From Xanthobacteraceae bacterium (GTDB taxonomy: Bacteria > Pseudomonadota > Alphaproteobacteria > Rhizobiales > Xanthobacteraceae): DNA of 64,000 nt. A program made the position numbers and the translations under genes. Every line of letters begins with the position of its first letter. Position 1 is the stretch's first letter. The stretch lies in NCBI GenBank assembly GCA_019635585.1, contig JAHBZE010000002.1, positions 1,138,007 through 1,202,006 on the forward strand. The letters are read 5' to 3'. Below the pieces are notes generated by a model. The model had not been told where the DNA came from and searched no databases. It saw nothing but the letters and a program-made list of their open reading frames with translations. Positions 55,444 through 64,000 of this stretch are shown in pieces.

Positions 55444-56979
55444 ATGCTTTCACGCCGCGCATTTCTCACAAGCCTTTCGGCACTCTTCGGCTCGCTCGCG
55501 TCATGGCGCCCGGGCTGGGCGCAGCCGGTGGCATCGACCAGGATCACATTCGTTCTGTTCAACGATTTCTACATCATGAACGAACAAATGCTGCCAGACG
55601 GCAAAACGCGCGGCGGCTTTGCGCGGCTCGCGAGCGTTGTGAAGAACGAACGCGCGAAGAACCGCAACGTGATCGTGGCGCATGGCGGCGACACCCTCTC
55701 GCCGTCGCTGATGTCGGGCTTCGACCGCGGCAAGCACATCGTGACGCTGACGAACTTGATCGCGCCGGATATTTTCGTCGCGGGCAATCACGAATTCGAT
55801 TTCGGCCGTGATGTGTTTCTAGAGCGCATGGGCGAGGCAAAGTTTCCGCTCTATGGCGCGAACCTGCGGCTCGCGAATGGCGAGCCAATACCGGGCCACA
55901 AGGACAATGCGATCTTCGATTTCGACGGCGTGAAGCTCGGGCTCACCGGGATCGCTTACGAAAAATCCGCGCGTCTCTCTTCGCCCGAAGACCTGAAATT
56001 TCTGCCCTGCGTCGATACTACGAAGGAACAGGCCGCGCTTCTGAGGAAACAGGGAGCGGATTTCGTCTGCGCGGTCCTGCATTGCGATCGCGGCGACGCG
56101 TTTCTCCTGCAATTCGCGCAGGCCGCCGAGCTGCTGCTCACCGGACATACTCACGATCTCTTCGTGCAATATGACGGTCAGGTCGCAATCGTGGAGTCGG
56201 GTTACGACGCTTTCTTCGTCACCTGCATAGACATCGATATTCAGGTCGGAGCGCGCGACGGCAAGCGCGTCACCACATGGTGGCCGAAATTCCGTGTGAT
56301 CGACACCGCCGACGTGACTCCCGATCCGGAAGTCGCTGGGGCGGTCGCGCGCTTTCAGGAAGATTTCTCGCGCGAGACCGAGGTGGCGATCGCGAAAACC
56401 GAAGTCGAACTCGACAGCCGCAACGCGACCATCCGCACGCGCGAAGCCGCGATCGGCAATCTCTTTGCCGACGCCATGCGGATTTCGATGAAAGCCGACG
56501 CCGCGGTGATCAACGGCGGCGGCATCCGCTCCGGCAAAGTCTATGCACCGGGCACGATGATTACGCTCAAAGACATTCTGGCCGAATTGCCCTTCAACAA
56601 CCGTGTGGTCGTGATCGAGATTACTGGAGCGGCATTGCTGGAAGCGATGGAAAACGGTCTCGCACAGGTGCCGGTGCCCGCAGGCCGTTTCCCGCAGGTT
56701 TCGGGAATTAAGATCGTGTTCGACCCGAAGTTGCCGATCCGGAAGCGCGTGCTTTCGCTCGAAGTCGCGGGCAAGCCGGTCGAACCGGAGAAAATCTACC
56801 GGATCGCGATCCTCGACTTCCTCGCGCGCGGCGGCGACGATTACACAACCTTCCGCGCGGCCAAGCGCGTGACGCCCGATGCTGACGCGCCACTGCTGGC
56901 AAACGAAGTCGCAAAATATCTGAAGTCGCTCGGCGCTATAAAAACGACCGTCGAAGGCCGAATCGTCGTCGCGCTTTGA
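55444..56979 (+). CDS. Tat-exported bifunctional metallophosphatase/5'-nucleotidase
   Basis: This 511-residue protein starts with a Tat-type signal (MLSRRAFLTSLSALFGSLAS, with SRRAFL) and is probably periplasmic. The N-terminal calcineurin-like domain shows the metal motifs VLFNDFYIM, HGGDTLSPS, GNHEFDFG and TGHTH. The C-terminal 5'-nucleotidase domain has NGGGIRSGKVYAPGTMIT and LPFNNRVVVIEITGAALLEA, then DFLARGGDDY. It hydrolyses nucleotides or related phosphoesters. It is divergent from the SPFH gene and convergent with the ligase at 56986. Confidence 0.93.
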   Translation: MLSRRAFLTSLSALFGSLASWRPGWAQPVASTRITFVLFNDFYIMNEQMLPDGKTRGGFARLASVVKNERAKNRNVIVAHGGDTLSPSLMSGFDRGKHIVTLTNLIAPDIFVAGNHEFDFGRDVFLERMGEAKFPLYGANLRLANGEPIPGHKDNAIFDFDGVKLGLTGIAYEKSARLSSPEDLKFLPCVDTTKEQAALLRKQGADFVCAVLHCDRGDAFLLQFAQAAELLLTGHTHDLFVQYDGQVAIVESGYDAFFVTCIDIDIQVGARDGKRVTTWWPKFRVIDTADVTPDPEVAGAVARFQEDFSRETEVAIAKTEVELDSRNATIRTREAAIGNLFADAMRISMKADAAVINGGGIRSGKVYAPGTMITLKDILAELPFNNRVVVIEITGAALLEAMENGLAQVPVPAGRFPQVSGIKIVFDPKLPIRKRVLSLEVAGKPVEPEKIYRIAILDFLARGGDDYTTFRAAKRVTPDADAPLLANEVAKYLKSLGAIKTTVEGRIVVAL

Positions 56980-56985
56980 CCAGCG

Positions 56986-58224
56986 TTATGCGCGCTCGTC
57001 CGAAATTACCTTGCCATCGTTCGGGAGCGAACCGACCGCGACGATCTCGACCTTGCCCTTGAGCTTGGTCACCGCTTGTAGCGTCGCCGCGACCTTCTCC
57101 GGCAGATCTGCGCCGCCATTCGCGCTTTCGGCGCGCAAGGTCATGGCGTCCTGCTCATTCTCGCGCGTCACCACGAGACGAAGCTTCTTCAAAGCGGGAT
57201 GCTGGCGCGACAGTTCGGCGATCTGCTCGGGCCGCACGAACATGCCCTTGATCTTGGCGGTTTGATCGGCGCGGCCCATCCAGCCCTTGATCCGCGCGTT
57301 CGTCCGGCCGCAGGGCGAGGTACCTTTCATGAAGGCGGAAAGATCGCCGAGTGCGAGCCGGATCCAGGGATGATGCTCGTTGAACGAGGTCACGACGATT
57401 TCGCCGACCTCGCCCTCGCCGACCGGATCGCCGGTACCGGGCCGCACGATTTCGACCAGCACATCTTCATTCACGATCAGGCCTTCACGCGCCTGCGACT
57501 CGTAAGCGACGACGCCGAGATCGGCGGTCGCATAGGTCTGGTAAGCGTCGATGCCGCGCGATTTGATTTCGGCCTGCAACGACGGCGGAAACGCAGCGCC
57601 CGAAACCAGCGCCTTCCTGATGCAGGAAACGTCGCGGTTTGCTGTCTTCGCGGCATCGAGCAGGATTTTCAAAAAGTCCGGCGTGCCGGTGTAAGCGACC
57701 GGCTGCAGCTGCGCGATCATCTCGAGTTGCATCTCGGTCTGTCCCGGCCCCGCCGGGATCACCGGACAGCCGAGCGTGCGCGCCGCCGAGTCGAGAATGA
57801 AACCGCCCGGCGTCATGTGATAGGAAAACGTGTTCAGCACGATGTCGCCGGGGCGAAAACCTGCCGCGAACAGCGAACGCGCGGCGCACCACGGATCTTT
57901 CTCGGTCCCCTCCGGTTCGAAGATCGGACCCGGCGACGTGAAGAGGCGCCCGAAAGTGGAAACCGGTGACGGAACGAAGCCCGCGAACGGTGGCGACGCC
58001 TTCTGCATCTGCGGCAGCGCGGATTTGCGCATCACGGGAAGCTTCGCAAGCGCCTCGCGCGAATTGATCGCGGCCGCGTCGACGCCCTTCAAATGTTCGC
58101 GCCAACCGGGCGCTTTTAACGCCGCGGCAAGAAGCGCGGGCAGCCGCGCCATCAAATCGCGCTCGCGCGCGTCATGCGAACGGGTTTCGAGTTCGTCGTA
58201 ATGCCCGGCCATTGTAGCGCTCAC
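56986..58224 (-). CDS. Phenylacetate-CoA ligase family protein
   Basis: This 412-residue protein belongs to the PaaK branch of the acyl-adenylating enzymes, which activates an aryl or other acid with ATP and CoA. The ATP motif is not a classical SSGTTG; the region FTSPGPIFEPEGTEKD corresponds, and the conserved AYQTYATADLGVVAYESQAR, GDPVGEGEVGEIVVTSFNEH and GRADQTAKIKGMFVRPEQIA are clear. It is the last gene of the LIV-transporter operon, overlapping livF by 4 bp. So it likely activates the acid the transporter brings in; the substrate is unknown. Confidence 0.87.
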   Translation of the reverse strand: MSATMAGHYDELETRSHDARERDLMARLPALLAAALKAPGWREHLKGVDAAAINSREALAKLPVMRKSALPQMQKASPPFAGFVPSPVSTFGRLFTSPGPIFEPEGTEKDPWCAARSLFAAGFRPGDIVLNTFSYHMTPGGFILDSAARTLGCPVIPAGPGQTEMQLEMIAQLQPVAYTGTPDFLKILLDAAKTANRDVSCIRKALVSGAAFPPSLQAEIKSRGIDAYQTYATADLGVVAYESQAREGLIVNEDVLVEIVRPGTGDPVGEGEVGEIVVTSFNEHHPWIRLALGDLSAFMKGTSPCGRTNARIKGWMGRADQTAKIKGMFVRPEQIAELSRQHPALKKLRLVVTRENEQDAMTLRAESANGGADLPEKVAATLQAVTKLKGKVEIVAVGSLPNDGKVISDERA

Positions 58225-59054
58225 GCAAGCCAGCGCTTGCGGCGCTTGTAATGCTTCACGTCGCGGAAGGATTTGCGCCCCGCGCCGGAGACGCCGAGAT
58301 AAAATTCCTTAACATCCTCATTGTCGCGCAGCGACGCAGTATCGCCATCGAGCACGATGCGGCCGTTTTCCAGAATGTAGCCGTATTGCGCGTATTTCAG
58401 CGCCATGTTTGTGTTCTGCTCCGCGAGCAGGAAGGTAACGCCTTCCTTGTCGTTGAGGTCCTTCACGATGTCGAAAATTTCCTCGACGATCTGCGGCGCA
58501 AGACCCATCGAAGGCTCATCGAGCAGAATCATCTTCGGGCGCGACATCAATGCACGGCCGATCGCGCACATCTGCTGCTCGCCGCCCGAAGTATAGCCGG
58601 CAAGCGAATTTTTTCGCTCGCGGAGCCGCGGGAAATATTCGTAAACACGCTCCATGTCGCGCCTGATCGCGGCACGGCCGTCGGGCCGCGTGAACGCGCC
58701 GGTGAGCAAATTTTCCTCGATGGTGAGATGGGCGAAACAATGCCGCCCTTCCATTACCTGGATGCATCCCTGACGCACGAGTTCGTTGGGCGACAGGTCA
58801 TGAATTTCCTTACCATCAAAGATAATCGAGCCCTTTGAAACTTCTCCGCGCTCGGCATGGAGGAGATTTGAAATGGCCTTCAGCGTTGTGGTCTTGCCCG
58901 CGCCGTTCGCGCCTAAGATCGCGACGATGCCTTTCTTCGGCACGTTCAGCGAAACACCCTTGAGCACGAGAATCACGTGATCGTAGATCACCTCGATATT
59001 ATTGATCGAGAGAATGGCGTCGCTGGTTGCGGGAGTGGGGGCACTCGCGGACAT
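58221..59054 (-). CDS. livF: Branched-chain-type ABC transporter ATP-binding protein (LivF)
   Basis: This 277-residue ATPase has Walker A GANGAGKTT, the Q-loop, the signature SGGEQQMCAIGRALM, Walker B MILLDEPSMGLAP and H-loop LLAEQNTNM. The length is a little greater than E. coli LivF (about 237), with a longer C-terminal end (GVSGAGRKSFRDVKHYKRRK). It pairs with LivG to drive the LIV-type permease LivHM. It overlaps the ligase gene by 4 bp downstream and is separated from the binding-protein gene by a hairpin (59083-59110). Confidence 0.95.
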   Translation of the reverse strand: MSASAPTPATSDAILSINNIEVIYDHVILVLKGVSLNVPKKGIVAILGANGAGKTTTLKAISNLLHAERGEVSKGSIIFDGKEIHDLSPNELVRQGCIQVMEGRHCFAHLTIEENLLTGAFTRPDGRAAIRRDMERVYEYFPRLRERKNSLAGYTSGGEQQMCAIGRALMSRPKMILLDEPSMGLAPQIVEEIFDIVKDLNDKEGVTFLLAEQNTNMALKYAQYGYILENGRIVLDGDTASLRDNEDVKEFYLGVSGAGRKSFRDVKHYKRRKRWLA

Positions 59055-59082
59055 TTCTTGAAATCCCTTCGGGAAGAGAATG

Positions 59083-59110
59083 CCCCGCCCTCCGTTGCCG
59101 GAGGACGGGG
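59083..59110 (-). terminator. Hairpin between substrate-binding protein gene and livF
   Basis: A 12-bp stem (CCCCGTCCTCCG and CGGAGGGCGGGG on the minus strand) with a GCAA loop and one G-U pair follows the binding-protein stop. No T tract. Such stems often protect the upstream message and let the binding protein be made in excess. Confidence 0.6.
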
Positions 59111-59123
59111 ATCGCGCTCGTGG

Positions 59124-60455
59124 TTAGGACGGCTTGTCGCAGCTTTCGGTGCGCTTCGGCCAGCCGGCGTTCTTCTTCACGTAGTCGTCGGCGGCAGCCT
59201 TGAGCAACGGCAGCACGTCATCCTTGAGGGGCTGGATCCAGTCGGAGATCTTGACCCACTTGGTACCGTCCCACTGCTGCATGTACGCAGGCTGGTGGCC
59301 GTTGTGATCGGCACAGCTCAGCGCGACCGGCGAACCGAAGCCTTCGAGACCGAGCTCCTTCCAGCGCTGCGCGCTGATTGTGAGCGTCTCTAGACCGCGG
59401 CGAACGTCCTCGCCGGTGACCACCTTCTTGCCGGTGATCTTCTGCGCGTTGCGGATTGCTTCCGCGATCAGCACCGAGTTGTAGATGCCCTTGTTGTAGT
59501 GGGCCTCCCCAACGCGGTCCTTCTCGGCCTGGCTCTTACCCTTCGACACGACATGCTTGATGATGTCCTGGATCGCCGGGTAGTTGCTGCCAACTGCAGT
59601 GAAGTTGAGCGTGGTGTAGCCCTTGGCTTCCCCACCCGTGGGACGTGCGTCGTCCTCACCGCCCGACCACCAGATGCCGATGAACTTGTCCATCGGATAC
59701 TTGATGCGCGCGGCTTCCTTCACCGCGGTCGGGTTCATCGCGCCCCAGCCCCACATGATCATGTAGTCCGGCTTGTCCTTGCGGACGTTGAGCCACTGGC
59801 CCGACTGGTTCTGCATTTCAGCCGGCGGCACCGGATACATTTTCACTTCGAAGCCGTACTTCTTGGCGAAGCTCTCGAGCAGCGGAATCGGCTCGCGGCC
59901 GTAGCCGCCGTCGAAGAAGAGGTAGCCGATGGTCTTGCCCTTGAGCTTCTGGAGACCACCTTCCTTGCTGCCGATGTAGCTGATCGCCATTGACAGGCCG
60001 TCCCAATATGTCGCCGGCGGATTGAACACCCACGGGAAGGTGTCACCGACCGCCGAGGCCGAGAGTCCGTAGGCCATCGACAGGATCGGAATCTTGTCGA
60101 CCGAAGCGCGCGGAATCAGCGGCAGCGTGATGCCGGTGGACCAGGGCCCGACGACAACCGGGTTCTTTACTTTGGTTGATTCGTAGCAGGCGAGGCCCTT
60201 TTCGGTGTTGTAGCCCGTCTCGCATTCTTCGATGACGAGCTTTACGCCGCCGATGCCGCCGTCGCGTTCGTTGAGCATGTTCAGGTAGTCGACCATGCCG
60301 TTCGCAATCGGGATGCCCGAGTTCGCGAACGGACCCGTGCGGTAGGTAAACAACGGAATATAGATCGAGTCCTGCGCGGAGGCGCTCGAGACGAGGGCGG
60401 GAGTTACCGCCGTCGCCGCAAGCACCGCGCCGACCAGAAGTCCTTTCATTCGCAT
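59124..60455 (-). CDS. LIV-type ABC transporter substrate-binding protein
   Basis: This 443-residue periplasmic protein has a signal peptide (about 1-28, ending SSASAQ) and a type I periplasmic-binding fold (IYIPLFTYRTGPFANSGIPI; ANGMVDYLNMLNERDGGIGG; GGYGREPIPLLESFAKKYGF). It belongs to the LivK-like group that in Hyphomicrobiales binds amino acids, aromatic acids or amides, so the ligand cannot be told. The ATG at 60455 follows GGAGGAAAG. It lies 138 bp downstream of livM, with a hairpin after it. Confidence 0.93.
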   Translation of the reverse strand: MRMKGLLVGAVLAATAVTPALVSSASAQDSIYIPLFTYRTGPFANSGIPIANGMVDYLNMLNERDGGIGGVKLVIEECETGYNTEKGLACYESTKVKNPVVVGPWSTGITLPLIPRASVDKIPILSMAYGLSASAVGDTFPWVFNPPATYWDGLSMAISYIGSKEGGLQKLKGKTIGYLFFDGGYGREPIPLLESFAKKYGFEVKMYPVPPAEMQNQSGQWLNVRKDKPDYMIMWGWGAMNPTAVKEAARIKYPMDKFIGIWWSGGEDDARPTGGEAKGYTTLNFTAVGSNYPAIQDIIKHVVSKGKSQAEKDRVGEAHYNKGIYNSVLIAEAIRNAQKITGKKVVTGEDVRRGLETLTISAQRWKELGLEGFGSPVALSCADHNGHQPAYMQQWDGTKWVKISDWIQPLKDDVLPLLKAAADDYVKKNAGWPKRTESCDKPS

Positions 60456-60592
60456 TTTCTTTCCTCCTCAACTTTTTCCGGAAGACGATTTGCCCGCTTC
60501 CGGTCTTCTCGTACCGGCGTCTGGCGAAGACGCCGTTATTGCCGCGAAATATGAGGTCTGCAGCGCCTCACAGATCGCGGGAATTCGCGCCC

Positions 60593-61669
60593 CTAATAGG
60601 GGTAGGGCCAGACGCGGAGCTTCTGCTTCGCGATCTGCCAGAGCCGTGCAAGCCCGTGCGGCTCGACGATCAGGAAAAAGATGATCAGCGCGCCGACGAT
60701 CATGAAAGAGATGTGCTCGGCAGTCGCCGACTGGATCGGCAGGCCGAGCCCGGCCATGAAATGCGGCAGCAGGATCGGCAGCGTGAAAATCAACGCCGCG
60801 CCCAGGAACGAACCGAGCAAGCTCCCGAGGCCGCCAACGATCACCATCGACAGCACCGCAAAGCTCTGGTTGATTGAGAATGCAGTCGCTTCCGCGCTTC
60901 CATAATAGAGAAACACGAGCAGCGCGCCGGCGACGCCGCAATAGAAAGAAGAAACCGCGAAGGCAAGCAGCTTCGTGTTCAAAAGCCGCACGCCCATGAG
61001 CTCGGCCGCGATGTCCATGTCGCGCACCGCCATCCACATGCGCCCGATGCGGCCGCGCACGAGGTTCGACGCGATCCAGGTCATTAGCACGACGATCGTG
61101 AGCACCACGAAATAGCGCGTCTGCGGCGTCGCTTCGGGGCCGGTTACTGGAATGCCGAACAGCGAACGCCGCGGCACTTCAATCGCATTCGAGAGATTGT
61201 AGTTCACGAGCCAGGGAATGCGGATGAAGCACCACTGCAAGAAGAACTGCGAAGCGAGTGTCGCCACCGCGAGATAGAAGCCCTTGATGCGCAAGGACGG
61301 CAGGCCGAACACGACGCCGATCGCCGCCGAAAAGAAGCCAGAGCAGATCACCCAAACAAGGACATTCACATCCGGGAATGTGGTGGTCAGCTTGTAGCAA
61401 GCATAGGCGCCAACACCCATGAAACCGCCGGTGCCGAGCGAAAGCAGTCCCGTATATCCAGTCAGAATGTTCAGCCCGATCGTCGCCAGCGCGAAGACCA
61501 GGAACGGAATCATGATCGCGTGCAGCAGGAAGTTGTTGCCGACGAAGGGAACGACCGCGAACGCAATGATCAGGATGATTAAGATGCCGATCCGGTCCTG
61601 CAGGATCGGAAACACCGCCATATCGTCGCGGTAGTTGGTCTTGAATTGTCCGGCTTCGCGGTAAAGCAT
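60593..61669 (-). CDS. livM: Branched-chain-type ABC transporter permease (LivM)
   Basis: This 358-residue inner-membrane protein has eight to ten helices in the LivM pattern: GILIILIIAFAVVPFVGNNF at the start, GLNILTGYTGLLSLGTGGFM, VFGLPSLRIKGFYLAVATLA in the middle, and MVIVGGLGSLLGSFLGAALI near the end. It forms the channel with LivH. It follows livH by 18 bp in the same direction. The family's typical EAA-like loop is in the AVRDMDIAAELMGVRLLNTK segment. Confidence 0.95.
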   Translation of the reverse strand: MLYREAGQFKTNYRDDMAVFPILQDRIGILIILIIAFAVVPFVGNNFLLHAIMIPFLVFALATIGLNILTGYTGLLSLGTGGFMGVGAYACYKLTTTFPDVNVLVWVICSGFFSAAIGVVFGLPSLRIKGFYLAVATLASQFFLQWCFIRIPWLVNYNLSNAIEVPRRSLFGIPVTGPEATPQTRYFVVLTIVVLMTWIASNLVRGRIGRMWMAVRDMDIAAELMGVRLLNTKLLAFAVSSFYCGVAGALLVFLYYGSAEATAFSINQSFAVLSMVIVGGLGSLLGSFLGAALIFTLPILLPHFMAGLGLPIQSATAEHISFMIVGALIIFFLIVEPHGLARLWQIAKQKLRVWPYPY

Positions 61670-61687
61670 TTTTCTACGAAGCTCCCC

Positions 61688-62662
61688 TCACACGCGCTCG
61701 ATGATCTTTTCGCCGAACAGGCCCTGCGGCCTGAACAGCAGGAACGCCAACGCGATCATGTAGGCGAGCCAGCTTTCGATACCGCCGCCGAGCAGCGGAC
61801 CCCAGTAGATTTCGCCGACCTTCTCGCCGATGCCGATGATGAGGCCGCCGACAATGGCCCCCGGAATCGAGGTGAAGCCGCCCAAGATCAGCACTGGCAA
61901 AGCTTTCAGCGCGATGATTTCGAGCGCAAACGAAACTTCGGAGCGCGCGCCCCACATGATACCGGTGACGAGCGCGACGAGCCCGGCCGCGAACCACACG
62001 ATGACCCAGATCTGGTTTAGCGAAATGCCGACCGAAAGCGCAGCCTTGTGGCTGTCGGCGACTGCGCGCAACGCGCGTCCGATGCGGGTCTTCGAGAAGA
62101 ACACCGCAAGCCCCGCCACCATGATGCTCGCCACCACCATCGCGGTGATATCGAGTTTCTGGAGTTCTACCCGCCCGCCGCCGAAATCGAAAGAGAGCGC
62201 GCCGGTCGGAATATAAAGCTGCTTGGTGATCATCACCTTCGGATCGCCGCCAAAAATCAGTTCGCCAAGACCAATCAGGAAATAGGTCAGCCCGAAAGTG
62301 GCCATGAAGAGAATGATGTCGGGCTGGTTCACCAGCGGCCGCAGCACCACGCGCTCGACGCTGTAAGCCAGCACAAACATGATCCCGGCCGCGAGTATGA
62401 GCGCGAGAAAGGCCGGCACCCCGAGCGAATGCAGGCCCACGAGCGAAAGTGCCGCGAACACCACCATGATGCCTTGGGCAAAATTGAAAACGCCGGACGC
62501 CTTGAACACCAGAACGAACCCGAGCGCGATCAGCGAATAAAGCGTGCCGCCGACCAGGCCTTCCCAGAGCGTCTGCACGAAAATATCGGGCAGGTCCCAC
62601 ATCTCGTAGAACGGGACTACGAAGATTTTGCAGAGCATGCCGTAGGGCTTTACGCAGAGCAT
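61688..62662 (-). CDS. livH: Branched-chain-type ABC transporter permease (LivH)
   Basis: This 324-residue inner-membrane permease has LivH features: LWEGLVGGTLYSLIALGFVL, VFNFAQGIMVVFAALSLVGL, SKTRIGRALRAVADSHKAAL and a final GGLIIGIGEKVGEI. The N terminus is about 20 residues longer than usual if it starts at 62662 (MLCVKPYGMLCKIF); a start at the ATG for MWDLPDIF would also serve. It lies 14 bp downstream of livG. Confidence 0.93.
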   Translation of the reverse strand: MLCVKPYGMLCKIFVVPFYEMWDLPDIFVQTLWEGLVGGTLYSLIALGFVLVFKASGVFNFAQGIMVVFAALSLVGLHSLGVPAFLALILAAGIMFVLAYSVERVVLRPLVNQPDIILFMATFGLTYFLIGLGELIFGGDPKVMITKQLYIPTGALSFDFGGGRVELQKLDITAMVVASIMVAGLAVFFSKTRIGRALRAVADSHKAALSVGISLNQIWVIVWFAAGLVALVTGIMWGARSEVSFALEIIALKALPVLILGGFTSIPGAIVGGLIIGIGEKVGEIYWGPLLGGGIESWLAYMIALAFLLFRPQGLFGEKIIERV

Positions 62663-62676
62663 TCCGATCCGTCCCG

Positions 62677-63477
62677 TTAGTGCGCCACGCCGAGATAGGC
62701 GTCGATCACGGCTTTGTTCGCTTTCACTTCGTCCGGCGTGCCGTCGGCGATCTTCTGGCCGTAGTCGAGCACAATCACGCGGTTCGCGAGATCCATCACG
62801 ACGCCCATGTCATGCTCGATCAGCGCGATTGTCGTACCGAAGTGGTTATTCACATCGATGATGTAACGGCACATGTCCTCTTTCTCTTCGAGGTTCATGC
62901 CGGCCATCGGCTCGTCCAGCAGCAAAAGTTCGGGCTCCATTGCCAGCGCGCGGCCGAGCTCGACGCGCTTCTGCAAACCGTAAGGCAAGCGGCCTACCGG
63001 CACGCGGCGGATGTGCTCGATCTCGAGGAAGTCGATGATTTCCTCGACCTTGTGGCGATGTTCGATCTCTTCCCGCTCGGCCGGGCCGTAGCGCCACAGC
63101 TGCCAGAAGAAGTTGCTGTGCATCTTCAGTGTGCGGCCCGCCATGATGTTGTCGAGCGTGGTCATGGAGCGGAACAGCGCGACGTTCTGAAAGGTGCGCG
63201 CAATGCCGCCGTTCGCGGCATCGTTCGGGCGCATCTTCTTGCGCTTCACGCCCTTGAAGGTGATCTGGCCTTCTTGCGGATGATAGAAACCGTTGATGAC
63301 GTTGAGCATCGACGTCTTGCCGGCACCGTTCGGACCGATGATCGCGCGGATCTCGCCCTTCTTGATATCGAAGGAAACGCCGCGGATCGCCTTCACGCCG
63401 CCGAAGGACAGCGAGACGTTTTCGACCGACAACAGCGTCTGCCCGGCCTTGATCGTGGTGTCGTCGGGCGCTCTCAT
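62677..63477 (-). CDS. livG: Branched-chain-type ABC transporter ATP-binding protein (LivG)
   Basis: This 266-residue ATPase has Walker A GPNGAGKTS, the signature as LPYGLQKRVELGRALAM (a variant typical of LivG-like proteins, LPYG for LSGG), Walker B LLLLDEPMAGMN and H-loop IALIEHDMGV. The C-terminal YGQKIADGTPDEVKANKAVI is characteristic of LivG. It works with LivF. It overlaps the acyl-CoA synthetase gene upstream by 4 bp. Confidence 0.95.
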   Translation of the reverse strand: MRAPDDTTIKAGQTLLSVENVSLSFGGVKAIRGVSFDIKKGEIRAIIGPNGAGKTSMLNVINGFYHPQEGQITFKGVKRKKMRPNDAANGGIARTFQNVALFRSMTTLDNIMAGRTLKMHSNFFWQLWRYGPAEREEIEHRHKVEEIIDFLEIEHIRRVPVGRLPYGLQKRVELGRALAMEPELLLLDEPMAGMNLEEKEDMCRYIIDVNNHFGTTIALIEHDMGVVMDLANRVIVLDYGQKIADGTPDEVKANKAVIDAYLGVAH

Positions 63478-64000
63478 GCCGCTTTGTCCATGGGTGCTGC
63501 CGGCGCGTATGTCTTCGTGTCCTCGATCTTCACGCGGGCCGAGATCGTGCCCTTGCGCCCGTCCTCGAAGGTTAGATCGGTCGTGATGTCGACTTCCTTG
63601 GAGCCGTCGTAGAGGCCTTTTGCGAGAGGCGCGTAGCGATCGGCGATGAAACCGCGGCGGACTTTCTGCGTGCGGGTTAGCTCGCCATCGTCGGCATCGA
63701 GTTCTTTATGCAGGATCAGAAAGCGTTTGATCTGCGCGCCCGCCATCGGCCCTTCTTCGGAGAGCGACTTGTTCACTTCGTCGACATGCTCCGAAAGCAT
63801 CTGATAGACGCGCGGATGCGCGGCGAGCTCTTGATATGAGCCGTAGATCACGTTGTTGCGCTCAGCCCAGGAGCCGACCGACACGAGATCGATGTTGAGC
63901 ATCACGGTCACGTAGTCGCGCTTGTCGCCGAACGCGACCGCTTCCTTGATGTTCGGATAGAACTTGAGCTTGTTCTCGATGTATTTCGGCGCGAACAGCG
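63474..64000 (-). CDS. Long-chain acyl-CoA synthetase-like AMP-binding protein (partial)
   Basis: Only the C-terminal 175 or so residues are in the window; the gene continues past position 64000. The visible part reads APKYIENKLKFYPNIKEAVA, then FGDKRDYVTVMLNIDLVSVG, ADDGELTRTQKVRRGFIADR and a C-terminal KTYAPAAPMDKAA. The Lys in LTRTQKVRR corresponds to the catalytic Lys of the adenylate-forming C-terminal domain. This is the FAA1-like branch. It is the first gene of the operon visible here, overlapping livG by 4 bp. Its substrate is unknown, but it is a second, unrelated CoA ligase in the same operon. Confidence 0.9.
   Translation of the reverse strand, partial: LFAPKYIENKLKFYPNIKEAVAFGDKRDYVTVMLNIDLVSVGSWAERNNVIYGSYQELAAHPRVYQMLSEHVDEVNKSLSEEGPMAGAQIKRFLILHKELDADDGELTRTQKVRRGFIADRYAPLAKGLYDGSKEVDITTDLTFEDGRKGTISARVKIEDTKTYAPAAPMDKAA

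Overview
This 64 kb window is a GC-rich, densely packed chromosomal segment of an alphaproteobacterium. The gene content points to the Hyphomicrobiales, near Bradyrhizobium, Rhodopseudomonas or Pseudolabrys. The markers are GapR (DUF2312), DUF1244, DUF882, CpdR, a type-B ribosomal protein L36, an alphaproteobacterial aa3 oxidase subunit IV beside the split transhydrogenase genes, a ROSE-type RNA thermometer on a small heat-shock gene, and LIV-type transporters grouped with acyl-CoA ligases. I saw no phage, insertion sequence, integrase, CRISPR array or rRNA operon. One tRNA (Val, anticodon GAC) is present.

Layout. 1-3.9 kb: a small membrane protein, rpsU, and the H+-translocating transhydrogenase operon (cox subunit IV, pntAA, pntAB, pntB), in which pntAB and pntB carry many indels. 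4-9.3 kb: an ABC1-type kinase, a BKACE-type enzyme, oligoendopeptidase F and a conserved protein with an Ada-like Cys pair. 9.4-17.3 kb: signalling and envelope genes: a sigma-54 response regulator, an L,D-transpeptidase, a MASE4/PAS hybrid kinase and a REC-EAL protein. 17.4-25.3 kb: DUF882 protein, gapR, DUF1244, an N-formylglutamate amidohydrolase, a DMT exporter, glycerate kinase, DUF1036, pyruvate kinase, a TPR protein and L36. 25.4-30 kb: a nine-gene ArsR-led cluster of SRPBCC, GST, VOC and DUF1428 proteins behind a palindromic operator. 30-32.5 kb: a frameshifted membrane protein, sugE/gdx with a guanidine-II riboswitch, tRNA-Val, cpdR and a second N-formylglutamate amidohydrolase.

32.7-38.3 kb: an MFS transporter, a Cys-containing secreted protein, hisN, a lysophospholipase-like hydrolase, and an Hsp20 gene with a sigma-32 promoter and ROSE leader. 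38.4-42 kb: a copper-acquisition operon (DUF2946, YcnI/DUF1775, TonB receptor, copper-uptake-associated protein). 42.4-48.5 kb: gltBD. 48.5-55.3 kb: SGNH hydrolase, MltB-like transglycosylase, beta-barrel protein, kdsD, and an NfeD/SPFH pair. 55.4-57 kb: a Tat-exported 5'-nucleotidase. 57-64 kb: a LIV-type ABC transporter operon (livG, livH, livM, binding protein, livF) bracketed by two different acyl-CoA ligases, which suggests uptake and CoA activation of an organic acid.

In my reading the best-supported non-coding elements are the guanidine-II riboswitch (about 30803-30863), the sigma-32 promoter plus ROSE thermometer (36807-36942) and the ArsR operator (25473-25494). Indels near 59-62, throughout roughly 1035-2345, and at 30368-30370 look more like sequence error than decay, because the peptide fragments between them remain well conserved. 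I did not find a system that I can defend as wholly new.
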